A program made the translations under genes and the position numbers. Positions 1 to 5,034 of a DNA stretch of 5,034 bases are shown here, piece by piece. Every line of letters starts with the position of its first letter. Positions within the stretch are counted from its first letter, which is position 1. The stretch is from contig CANRHW010000122.1 of NCBI GenBank assembly GCA_947630525.1, forward strand, positions 1 through 5,034. The letters run 5' to 3'. The notes beneath the pieces were generated by a model. That model was not told the DNA's origin. It saw only the letters and a program-made list of their open reading frames with translations, and ran no database searches. The DNA comes from an uncultured Clostridia bacterium (GTDB taxonomy: Bacteria; Bacillota; Clostridia; UMGS1883).

Positions 1-2024
1 TGGTTCGTCCCAAGGGAGTTCTCACCTACACCGTTATCAACAAGGCCACCGACCTTGCCATGGACGTTAACTCCTGGTCCCGCGACATTGGCGGCAAGAT
101 AATCCAGTACACTCTCGCTGGCGGCACAAACCAGCAGTTCAGATTTAACAGGCTCGGCGAGGGCTACACCATCTCCCCCGTCTACAGCATGCTCTACCTT
201 AACGCCGTCGGCGGCGACGCCCATGCGACAGGTTTGGCGGCCGACAGAGTGATCCAGGTTTCCACGGATGAAGCGGCCGAATGGAGGCTGGACTACGTTG
301 CGCCATACGTAAATCCTGTTGAGGCCGCCGTATCCTCCGAGGCCTTTAAGGAGCTTGACCCCTATTATCAGGAGCGGTTCAATTCCTACTTTTTCACCAA
401 CGTGGATTTCAGCAATGACGCCAAAAACAACGCCGAAACCTATTTGCGGCAGAACGGCTTTATTGAGGCTGACAAGGCCACCCAGAAGCAGCTCATTATG
501 GACTGCCTTGACATCACTTACAGCGACCTTTTGGGCGGCTGGATGCGCGAAAAGCTCACCGCCAACTATGAGATAGCCAGCGTGACCCGCACCCATGACA
601 CCAATCCCGAGGTCTTGAACGACCCGGAGGGCAAGGACTATTATGTTTGGACAATAAATATGGAGTGCAACGGCCCCGACGATATACACACGTTTACCGT
701 TGAGACCGTGGACGAGAACGACGAGGAACACGTGCGCAAGGTCTGCGAGGCTGTCGCCTGCTTCGAACCTCCTGTGCGCAAAACTCTCCGCCACTTCTAC
801 TATACCGGCGACAACTTCGGTACCTGGAACGCCTGGGACGGCGAGATCTGGAACAATACCGCAAGCAAGTTTGACGTTGACGGTATGCTGACCATGTTCG
901 CCCATGAGCTGGGCCACGTTATCGACGCGGCCTTCACCGTTGGCGACGACGTATGGCGCAGGGCTATAAACGCCGATATCATTCCCACCTCCGGTTACGG
1001 AAAGACCAACCGTTGGGAGGACTTCGGCGAGTTCAGCCGCCTGTACCTCATGTCCCGCGGCGACGACGAGCGTATCAAGGCTATCGAGACCATTTATCCC
1101 ACCCGCACCAGAACCTACCGCGCGGCTCTCTACAATATCGACCATGATTACTATGCTCAGTATAAGGACGATTACGATACCTTGACCGCCGCCATCGGCA
1201 ACACCGAGGGCATAGAAGCGGGTATGTATTACACCCTTACCTTTGACGGAAAGGCCCTCACCAACAACGACGGTAAAATCACCATGGAAAAGGACGCTAA
1301 AGCCGACAATCAGCTTTGGCAGATTTCCGTCCTTGACGGCCAGCTTGTGAAGTTCTATTCCAAGGCCGACGGCAAGGCTCTGTTTGTAAGCTCCGGCCGT
1401 CCTGGCACTGAGCTCGAGGCCTCCTTCGACGGCTCCACCGCCTTTGGCTTATACCTTACACAGAACGATTACTCTGGAAACGATGAATTTTATACGCTTA
1501 TCGCCACTGAGAGCGGATTTGGCTTGGATTTGGCGGAGGACGGTTCGCTCGTCGCGGCAATGTTGACTGACGCGCATTTCTCCGCCCCCTTGCTTAACGT
1601 CTCCGTTTCCGTTCCCTTCACCCTCACTCCTGTTGAAAAGGTTGAGGGCATGGGCGAGTTCTATATCAAGTCCGGCGACCAGTATTTAGCGCCCGGCTCC
1701 TCCGATATTGGCGCTCAGCTTTGCCTGCTCGGCGACGAGAACAAGTGGAATATCAGCAAGCTGCCCAACAATGTTGGCTATATTACCGACACGGATTCGG
1801 GCTATGCAATCGACATCAGCGGCGTTAGCATGGACGAGGGCGCCTCGGCGCTGGCCTACACTCTGTCCCGCAACGCAAACCAGACTTGGCTCATCATCAA
1901 CAACCCCAACGGTACGGTTTCGTTCCAGGCGCAGCACAGCGGCCTTTATCTGGCGGTTGACGACGACGGCATGGCCATCCAGTCCGCGGAAAAATACGAG
2001 TGGACAATGGTGCCCGCCGAGTGA
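1..2024 (+). CDS. Lectin-domain zinc metallopeptidase, anthrax lethal factor (ATLF/M34)-like; 5'-partial
   Basis: The reading frame is open from the first complete codon at 3, so the gene starts outside the window. The Met at 60 is internal, since YTVINKATDLAMDV, which spans it, reads as the first strand of a ricin-type lectin repeat. Numbering from that Met, residues 1-80 look like a ricin B-type beta-trefoil (NQQF, AEWRL replacing the usual QxW). Residues 88-235 are an unassigned domain. Residues 236-375 form the peptidase core with HELGH (His282, Glu283, His286), then Tyr313 in YGKTN and Glu320. Lethal factor has HEFGH, YGRTN and a zinc-ligand Glu exactly seven residues after its catalytic Tyr, as here, so zinc is probably held by His282, His286 and Glu320. 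Residues 386-525 and 530-654 look like two more trefoils (NQLWQI, NQTWLI). By family this should be an exported protease tethered to glycans or the cell wall; substrate unknown. Export is inferred, because the N-terminus is not visible. An alternative is another gluzincin family, but the Tyr-Glu spacing favours ATLF. Confidence 0.85.
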   Translation, partial: VRPKGVLTYTVINKATDLAMDVNSWSRDIGGKIIQYTLAGGTNQQFRFNRLGEGYTISPVYSMLYLNAVGGDAHATGLAADRVIQVSTDEAAEWRLDYVAPYVNPVEAAVSSEAFKELDPYYQERFNSYFFTNVDFSNDAKNNAETYLRQNGFIEADKATQKQLIMDCLDITYSDLLGGWMREKLTANYEIASVTRTHDTNPEVLNDPEGKDYYVWTINMECNGPDDIHTFTVETVDENDEEHVRKVCEAVACFEPPVRKTLRHFYYTGDNFGTWNAWDGEIWNNTASKFDVDGMLTMFAHELGHVIDAAFTVGDDVWRRAINADIIPTSGYGKTNRWEDFGEFSRLYLMSRGDDERIKAIETIYPTRTRTYRAALYNIDHDYYAQYKDDYDTLTAAIGNTEGIEAGMYYTLTFDGKALTNNDGKITMEKDAKADNQLWQISVLDGQLVKFYSKADGKALFVSSGRPGTELEASFDGSTAFGLYLTQNDYSGNDEFYTLIATESGFGLDLAEDGSLVAAMLTDAHFSAPLLNVSVSVPFTLTPVEKVEGMGEFYIKSGDQYLAPGSSDIGAQLCLLGDENKWNISKLPNNVGYITDTDSGYAIDISGVSMDEGASALAYTLSRNANQTWLIINNPNGTVSFQAQHSGLYLAVDDDGMAIQSAEKYEWTMVPAE

Positions 2025-2062
2025 CGAGCAAGGAATAAACGCTGAGTTTTAATAACAGCACG

Positions 2063-2087
2063 CGCCGCCGGGCAAACCCCGGCGGCG
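2063..2087 (+). other. GC-rich hairpin downstream of the metallopeptidase gene
   Basis: A perfect 10-bp inverted repeat (CGCCGCCGGG at 2063-2072, CCCGGCGGCG at 2078-2087) encloses the five-base loop CAAAC. It lies 38 bp past the stop codon at 2024 but no T-run follows on the + strand, so it is not a standard intrinsic terminator. It may protect the mRNA 3' end or cause a pause before the terminator about 30 bp further on. The hairpin is directly visible; its role is inferred. Confidence 0.6.
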
Positions 2088-2118
2088 TAAATAGATAAGT
2101 ATTCCAGTGAAAAAATAC

Positions 2119-2165
2119 AAAGTAAAAGGTTCCGTGGCGTTTGCCCGGAACCTTTTACTTTTATG
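2119..2165. terminator. Bidirectional intrinsic terminator between converging genes
   Basis: A 16-bp perfect inverted repeat has its left arm at 2119-2134 (ending GGTTCCG) and its right arm at 2146-2161. The 11-base loop can itself form a GGC/GCC mini-stem. The + strand continues TTTTACTTTTAT and the - strand runs into GTATTTTTTC, so each direction has a T-rich tail. It sits between the stop of the + strand metallopeptidase (2024) and the stop of the - strand G5/3D gene (2172) and can serve both. Confidence 0.88.
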
Positions 2166-2171
2166 GCTTTT

Positions 2172-2903
2172 TTACAGGACGTAAACCTTACATTTTCTCC
2201 TGCCGAACTGATAACATTCGGATTTGGTCAGGAACAATAAATCTACCCTGTTGCCCTTAATTGCGCCGCCGGTGTCGGCCGCAACGGCGTAACCATAGGT
2301 CCAGCTGCCGTCGACAGCCTCAACATATACCCGGCTGCCGAGGGGAATAACCTTTGGATCGACCGCGATAACGCCCTTTTGCAAAGGCAGCCCTGTGGCG
2401 CTCATGCCGCCGTAGCCGCCGTTTTCTTCGGGAGAGGGGTCGTAGGCTGTTGCGGTGCACTCAATTACATACTTATATTGAAAAGCCTGAGTTGACTGCT
2501 GAGGTTCGGCCGTTCCATACTCCACTATCTTTTCAACGGGTTCAAGCACGGTAACGGACGATACGGCGGTACGTCCCGTTTCTTCACCGTTCACATATGA
2601 AACCTGATAAACGACCTCTTTCAAACCGTCGCTGCCCTCCTGAACGGTCTCCGTTTCGCCGCGGGTCATTCCGTCATTGGCTCTGCGAATAATATTGAAA
2701 TGAATGGCTTCCTGCTCAACGACCGAATCAGTGTATGTAGTCGGAGCCTGAGCTACGATGCCGCTGCCAACGGTATAATTGCCCGAGGGCCTGGCGCCAT
2801 TCTGAGCCAATGCGGTAGTGCCGGTGAAAATCGCCGCTATTGTTACCACGGAAATTGTCGCGCGGCCAAAGGACGTTTTCAGCAGCATATCCTTAAAACT
2901 CAT
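2172..2903 (-). CDS. Secreted G5 and 3D-domain cell-wall protein (YabE/RpfB-like)
   Basis: The product has 243 residues. Residues 1-34 are a signal peptide: Lys/Arg-rich start, hydrophobic ISVVTIAAIF, cleavage probably after ALA. Residues about 60-130 form a G5 domain (ETETVQEGSDGLKEVVYQV, then EPVEKIVEYGT), a module that binds cell-wall or sugar polymers. Residues about 145-243 are a 3D domain, starting with CTATAYDPSPEENGG and carrying the three Asp residues that name the family: Asp182 (AVDP), Asp210 (AADTG) and Asp221 (RVDLLF). The 3D fold is shared with the MltA lytic transglycosylase core and with Rpf/Sps proteins that remodel peptidoglycan, so a wall-lytic or resuscitation-type role outside the membrane is likely. 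Unlike full YabE proteins there is no room for the repeated DUF348 domains. The ATG at 2903 is supported by AAAGGAA about nine bases upstream. It has its own promoter and appears monocistronic. Confidence 0.9.
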   Translation of the reverse strand: MSFKDMLLKTSFGRATISVVTIAAIFTGTTALAQNGARPSGNYTVGSGIVAQAPTTYTDSVVEQEAIHFNIIRRANDGMTRGETETVQEGSDGLKEVVYQVSYVNGEETGRTAVSSVTVLEPVEKIVEYGTAEPQQSTQAFQYKYVIECTATAYDPSPEENGGYGGMSATGLPLQKGVIAVDPKVIPLGSRVYVEAVDGSWTYGYAVAADTGGAIKGNRVDLLFLTKSECYQFGRRKCKVYVL

Positions 2904-2912
2904 TTAAAATCA

Positions 2913-2919
2913 TTCCTTT
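2913..2919 (-). promoter_or_regulatory. Ribosome binding site of the G5/3D gene
   Basis: On the - strand AAAGGAA lies nine bases before the ATG at 2903-2901, a normal Gram-positive spacing. This supports the start that directly precedes the signal peptide. Confidence 0.75.
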
Positions 2920-2928
2920 CGCATTCAT

Positions 2929-2948
2929 AAAGACCGATATCGGCCTTT
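2929..2948 (-). promoter_or_regulatory. Palindrome in the 5' leader of the G5/3D gene
   Basis: The 20-bp near-palindrome is centred on CCGAT|ATCGG, with one mismatch in DNA (A2933/C2944) that becomes a G-U pair in the - strand transcript. As RNA it would form an 8-bp stem with an AUAU loop, about ten bases after the predicted transcription start and before the ribosome binding site. It could be an operator dyad or a 5'-stabilising hairpin. No T-run follows in the direction of the gene. On the + strand a T5 run follows, so weak termination in that direction is also possible. Confidence 0.5.
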
Positions 2949-2964
2949 TTAGTGCTCGTTCCCT

Positions 2965-2993
2965 ATTATAGACGAATATATTACATTTGTCAA
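2965..2993 (-). promoter_or_regulatory. Consensus sigma-A promoter for the G5/3D gene
   Basis: On the - strand TTGACA (2993-2988) and TATAAT (2970-2965) are separated by exactly 17 bases, a perfect match to the housekeeping consensus at both hexamers and the optimal spacing. Transcription should start near 2958, giving a leader of about 55 nt before the ATG at 2903. The sequence upstream of the -35 box is A/T-rich and could act as an UP element. No extended -10 TG is present. Confidence 0.9.
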
Positions 2994-3246
2994 GACTTTT
3001 TTCCAAAAATGTTATATTTTCGTAACAAATGCTTAATTGTTTAACTGCTTTATTGGCAGTTTTAGACAAGATTAATGGATTTTTTCGGTCGGATTACATC
3101 AATTTTCTACAAAAACACTTTGTACACTTTATGCAAAATGCCAAATTGTTATTACTTATTGCACTGATATTTTTAACTGCTTTTACACCATAAAATGAAA
3201 TAATTTTATAAAAATATTTCCAAATTCAACCATAAAATCATGCTGA
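2994..3246. other. AT-rich gene-free spacer with small dyads and repeats
   Basis: I see no coding region on either strand in these 253 bases. The stretch is very AT-rich compared with the flanking genes. It holds the dyad TGTTA-N8-TAACA (3010-3027), a hairpin AACTGC/GCAGTT (3043-3061) and a hairpin TACAAA/TTTGTA (3108-3124). It also holds a 12-base direct repeat TTTAACTGCTTT (3040-3051 and 3172-3183) and a 10-base direct repeat ACCATAAAAT (3187-3196 and 3229-3238). It lies upstream of the G5/3D promoter and downstream of the operon terminator, so the elements nearest 3000 are the ones that could regulate the G5/3D gene. Short repeats in AT-rich DNA can arise by chance. Confidence 0.6.
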
Positions 3247-3279
3247 AAAAAACGCCCGGCGCAAAACCGGACGTTTTTT
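3247..3279 (-). terminator. Intrinsic terminator of the ATPase-rlmB-DUF378 cluster
   Basis: The arms at 3247-3259 and 3267-3279 form a 13-bp stem around a seven-base loop. In the - strand RNA every position pairs (one G-U), followed by a U6 run; the + strand RNA has a C-A mismatch at the same place. This favours termination of leftward transcription, and it lies 17 bp beyond the DUF378 stop codon at 3297. It may also work in the other direction, since T-runs lie on both sides. Confidence 0.85.
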
Positions 3280-3296
3280 ATTTTGTTTTACCGCCC

Positions 3297-3503
3297 TCAG
3301 CTATTTTCTCTTACGGGCAGCTTTTCCTTGAACAGGAGGGATATAGACCAAAGTCCGGCCAGAGCGATAACGGTGTAAACTATTCTGCTGATGATGGACG
3401 CCTGTCCGCCGAACACCGTCGCAACCAGGTCAACGCCGAACAGGCCGATGCTGCCCCAGTTGAGCGCTCCGATTATTACAAGGACCAATGCTGTATTATC
3501 CAC
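3297..3503 (-). CDS. DUF378 family small membrane protein
   Basis: With the GTG start at 3503 the product is 68 residues. The family signature is clear: ALVLVIIGALNWGSIGLFG (residues 5-23), then DLVATVFGG and a second hydrophobic segment from about 39 to 58 (SRIVYTVIALAGLW). Two membrane helices and a short charged tail (KEKLPVRENS) are visible. The molecular function of DUF378 (B. subtilis YuzA type) is unknown. I chose GTG because GAGAGGAG ends ten bases before it and because homologues start just before the first helix. The in-frame ATG at 3536 would add eleven residues but has no ribosome binding site at a usable distance. The gene follows rlmB by 39 bp and precedes a terminator, so it is probably the last gene of the operon. 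Confidence 0.88.
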   Translation of the reverse strand: MDNTALVLVIIGALNWGSIGLFGVDLVATVFGGQASIISRIVYTVIALAGLWSISLLFKEKLPVRENS

Positions 3504-3513
3504 TATTTGCACA

Positions 3514-3521
3514 CTCCTCTC
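3514..3521 (-). promoter_or_regulatory. Ribosome binding site that decides the DUF378 start
   Basis: GAGAGGAG on the - strand lies ten bases upstream of GTG at 3503-3501. It sits inside the reading frame that would be translated from the ATG at 3536, which argues that the GTG is the true start. Confidence 0.75.
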
Positions 3522-3542
3522 AGGGGTAGTATGCACTTTTAT

Positions 3543-4292
3543 TTAAAAAGTATTCCTTTGTTTTGCACATTCGTAAATGAAAAGCGCGGCCGCGACTGAG
3601 GCGTTGAGAGAATTAACGTCGCCTTTCATTGGTATTTTTACCAGAAAATCGCATTTTTCGGCCACAAGTCTGCTTATGCCCTCTCCCTCGCTGCCGATAA
3701 CGAGGGCGGTCGGTCCCTTTAGGTCCGCCTCGTAAAGTCCGCGGTCCCCCGCGGCGTCGGCCCCGGTTATCCACAAGCCTCGCTCTTTCAAATAGTCGAT
3801 GGTCTTGGCCAGATTATTTGCCCTGACCACCGGAGTGTAGGCCGTGGCTCCGGCGGCGGATTTTTCAACGGTGGCCGTGACGCCGACCCCATCATGGCGG
3901 GAAATAACGACCCCATGAGCCCCGGCGCAGTTAGCCGTCCTTATAACGCTGCCAAGATTGTGCGGGTCCTTTAGCCTGTCCAAAATAACAATAAACGGCG
4001 GTTCGTTTTTGCTGCGGGCAAGTTCAAGCACATCGTCGATCTCCGCATATTCAATGGGCGGAACAAGCGCGATAACGCCCTGATGATTTTTGGTTTCGCT
4101 CATCTCATTAAGGCGGGCGGCGTCTACCTCGGTAACGGTTATGCCCTGCTTCTTCGCTTCACGTATAAGCGGCAGTATACTGCCCTGTTTATCGCCTCGC
4201 TTCACGTACAGCTTGTCTATCTGACGCCCGCTTTTTAACGCCTCGGCCACGGGATTGCGGCCTTCTATTTTGTCGCTTCTATTTTCGTCCAT
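3543..4292 (-). CDS. rlmB: 23S rRNA (guanosine-2'-O-)-methyltransferase RlmB / TrmH-family SPOUT enzyme
   Basis: The product is 249 residues from the ATG at 4292, the usual length for the family. Residues about 8-79 form the N-terminal RNA-binding domain (IEGRNPVAEAL ... NHQGVIALVPP). The C-terminal SPOUT fold has all three knot motifs: DRLKDPHNLGSVIRT (105-119), VIGSEGEGI (198-206) and IPMKGDVNSLNAS (220-232), which hold the catalytic Arg and the AdoMet-binding loops. The enzyme transfers a methyl group from AdoMet to a ribose 2'-OH in 23S rRNA; in E. coli the target is G2251. Exact target specificity is inferred, and a tRNA target or YacO-type paralogue is possible. The start is set by AGAAGGAGT before the ATG; an in-frame ATG at 4334 lacks such a site and lies deep within the preceding gene. 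The first 14 bases overlap the end of the ATPase gene, which suggests translational coupling. Confidence 0.93.
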   Translation of the reverse strand: MDENRSDKIEGRNPVAEALKSGRQIDKLYVKRGDKQGSILPLIREAKKQGITVTEVDAARLNEMSETKNHQGVIALVPPIEYAEIDDVLELARSKNEPPFIVILDRLKDPHNLGSVIRTANCAGAHGVVISRHDGVGVTATVEKSAAGATAYTPVVRANNLAKTIDYLKERGLWITGADAAGDRGLYEADLKGPTALVIGSEGEGISRLVAEKCDFLVKIPMKGDVNSLNASVAAALFIYECAKQRNTF

Positions 4293-5034
4293 ATTTACTC
4301 CTTCTGCCTTTGCGCTCCCTTGCACGGCGCGCAAAGGCCTTGCAGGCCTCGGCTATCAGTGCCGGAAGAATGCCCGCGAGAACGCATAATGCCGCCGCAC
4401 CTCCGCTAAGCCGGTCTATTTCCAAAAACTCCCTAAGTGGAGACCAGCACAGGCTTATTATACATACAAATATGTTTATCCCCAGACACACAAGGGCGGT
4501 GCGGTTGGACAAAAACCATTTTACCGTAAAGTCCTTGCTGCGGAAGCATTGTCCCATAAGGGTGAAGCCCACGCAAAGTACAAGTACGACGGCCGCTCTG
4601 CGCTGGTATATATCCACCCGGCTGGACAAAAGGCCGTAGACGGCCATTGCCGCCAGACCGACAAGCGCCCCTCTAAAGACGCTTAGCGCCAGCACTGACC
4701 TGCTTATACGGCCACTCTTCATAGTGTTGAGCTCGTCCATTTTTACCGGCCAGGGGTGATAAGGCTCGCACCATATGCCTATAGCCGCAACGGCGGAAAC
4801 CGCAAGTTCTATCCAGACTATGCCCGAAGCCGAAAAAGGAACGGAATAGCCCATCGCAAGCGAAATTACGGCGCAAAACGCCTGAGCAACGCAGCAGGAC
4901 AGCAAAAAGCCAATCATGCGCTCAGCGTTGAGAAACGCCCGCTTGCACTCCCGCGCGGCTTCGGCCACGCGGCCAAGGCCGCTGCCGCTTATGTTAATAT
5001 CGGCCGCCGCGCAGCATATTTTTGCGCCCGCGTC
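4279..5034 (-). CDS. C-terminal part of a divergent P-type (IIA-like) cation-transporting ATPase; 5'-partial
   Basis: The frame is open to the right edge (first codon at 5034), so only the last 251 residues are visible; a GTG at 4968 is internal. Counting from the edge, residues 1-40 match the end of the P-domain and the stalk of M5 (AAADI ... AEAARECKRAFLNAERMIGFLL, compare EAADIVLLDD ... EEGRxIxxN). M5 is about 41-62 and M6 about 70-88 (GIVWIELAVSAVAAIGIWCEP, aligning with QLLWVNLVTDGLPAxALGxxP). M7 to M10 follow at about 113-135, 147-163, 180-195 and 213-230. The last fits the Cation_ATPase_C pattern with E/K before a basic tail (RRARERKGRRSKYGRK). P-type ATPases couple ATP hydrolysis to ion or lipid movement. 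The DKTG, TGES and TGDG motifs lie outside the window. The usual Ca2+-coordinating residues of M5 and M6 are replaced here, so the substrate cannot be called. The 3' end overlaps rlmB by 14 bp. Confidence 0.85.
   Translation of the reverse strand, partial: DAGAKICCAAADINISGSGLGRVAEAARECKRAFLNAERMIGFLLSCCVAQAFCAVISLAMGYSVPFSASGIVWIELAVSAVAAIGIWCEPYHPWPVKMDELNTMKSGRISRSVLALSVFRGALVGLAAMAVYGLLSSRVDIYQRRAAVVLVLCVGFTLMGQCFRSKDFTVKWFLSNRTALVCLGINIFVCIISLCWSPLREFLEIDRLSGGAAALCVLAGILPALIAEACKAFARRARERKGRRSKYGRK
4297..4305 (-). promoter_or_regulatory. Ribosome binding site of rlmB
   Basis: AGAAGGAGT on the - strand ends four bases before the ATG at 4292-4290. It lies within the 3' end of the ATPase coding region and fixes the rlmB start at 4292 rather than 4334. 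Confidence 0.78.

Noticed and set aside
60..2024. Met at 60 as the true start of the metallopeptidase
   Set aside because: Nineteen in-frame codons before it complete a lectin repeat strand, and no ribosome binding site precedes it.
2893..2928. Eleven-codon leader peptide starting at the ATG at 2928 on the - strand
   Set aside because: It overlaps the real start codon and has no ribosome binding site of its own. A frame this short is expected by chance.
2904..2958. Riboswitch (c-di-AMP ydaO type, common before wall-remodelling genes) in the G5/3D leader
   Set aside because: The predicted leader is only about 55 nt, and neither it nor the AT-rich DNA upstream shows the conserved ydaO core sequences.
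3240..3599. A + strand open frame of 119 codons across the terminator, DUF378 and the end of rlmB
   Set aside because: It lies opposite two recognisable - strand genes and begins in a terminator hairpin. It shows no domain and is a shadow frame.
4293..4334. Longer N-terminus for RlmB from an ATG at 4334
   Set aside because: There is no good ribosome binding site before it, it would overlap the ATPase by 56 bp, and homologues begin near the IEGRNPV motif. The ATG at 4292 has a strong AGAAGGAG.
4310..4639. A + strand open frame of 109 codons opposite the ATPase gene
   Set aside because: The - strand frame has clear P-type ATPase membrane segments. The + strand product is low-complexity Arg/Ser-rich, typical of an antisense shadow.
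4279..4968. A free-standing 229-residue membrane protein starting at GTG 4968
   Set aside because: The frame stays open upstream to the window edge and the upstream codons read as the conserved AAADI segment of P-type ATPases, so the gene is truncated by the window rather than starting here.

Overview
The window looks like chromosomal DNA of a Gram-positive, low-to-mid GC bacterium of the Bacillota, most likely a gut-type clostridium (Oscillospiraceae-like); this is inference. The evidence is a signal-peptide/G5/3D cell-wall protein, a DUF378 membrane protein, strong AGGAG-type ribosome binding sites, a consensus sigma-A promoter, and GC-rich genes separated by a very AT-rich spacer. There are five protein genes, two of them cut by the window edges. 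I see no rRNA, tRNA, CRISPR array, insertion sequence or prophage gene.

Left part (1-2024, + strand): the 3' portion of a large, probably exported protein. Lectin-like beta-trefoil modules flank a zinc metallopeptidase core whose HELGH...YGKTN..E arrangement matches the catalytic domain of anthrax lethal factor and the clostridial Pro-Pro endopeptidases (ATLF-like, peptidase family M34). Its 5' end, including any signal peptide, lies outside the window. It is followed by a GC-rich hairpin and then by a long hairpin with T-tracts on both sides, which can terminate this gene and the converging one.

Middle (2172-2993, - strand): a secreted G5 plus 3D-domain cell-wall protein. It has a perfect TTGACA-17-TATAAT promoter and a short leader containing a palindrome. 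Upstream is about 250 bp of AT-rich DNA with small dyads and direct repeats but no gene.

Right part (3247-5034, - strand): a compact operon-like cluster read right to left. It holds the C-terminal part of a P-type ATPase with highly unusual residues at the usual ion-binding positions, then rlmB (23S rRNA 2'-O-methyltransferase, overlapping the ATPase by 14 bp), then a small DUF378 membrane protein, and ends at a hairpin terminator. The DUF378 and rlmB starts are best placed downstream of the longest possible starts, because strong Shine-Dalgarno sequences sit before the internal start codons.

The items most worth following up are the lectin/lethal-factor-like protease and the divergent ATPase. 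Neither amounts to a demonstrated new system from this window alone.
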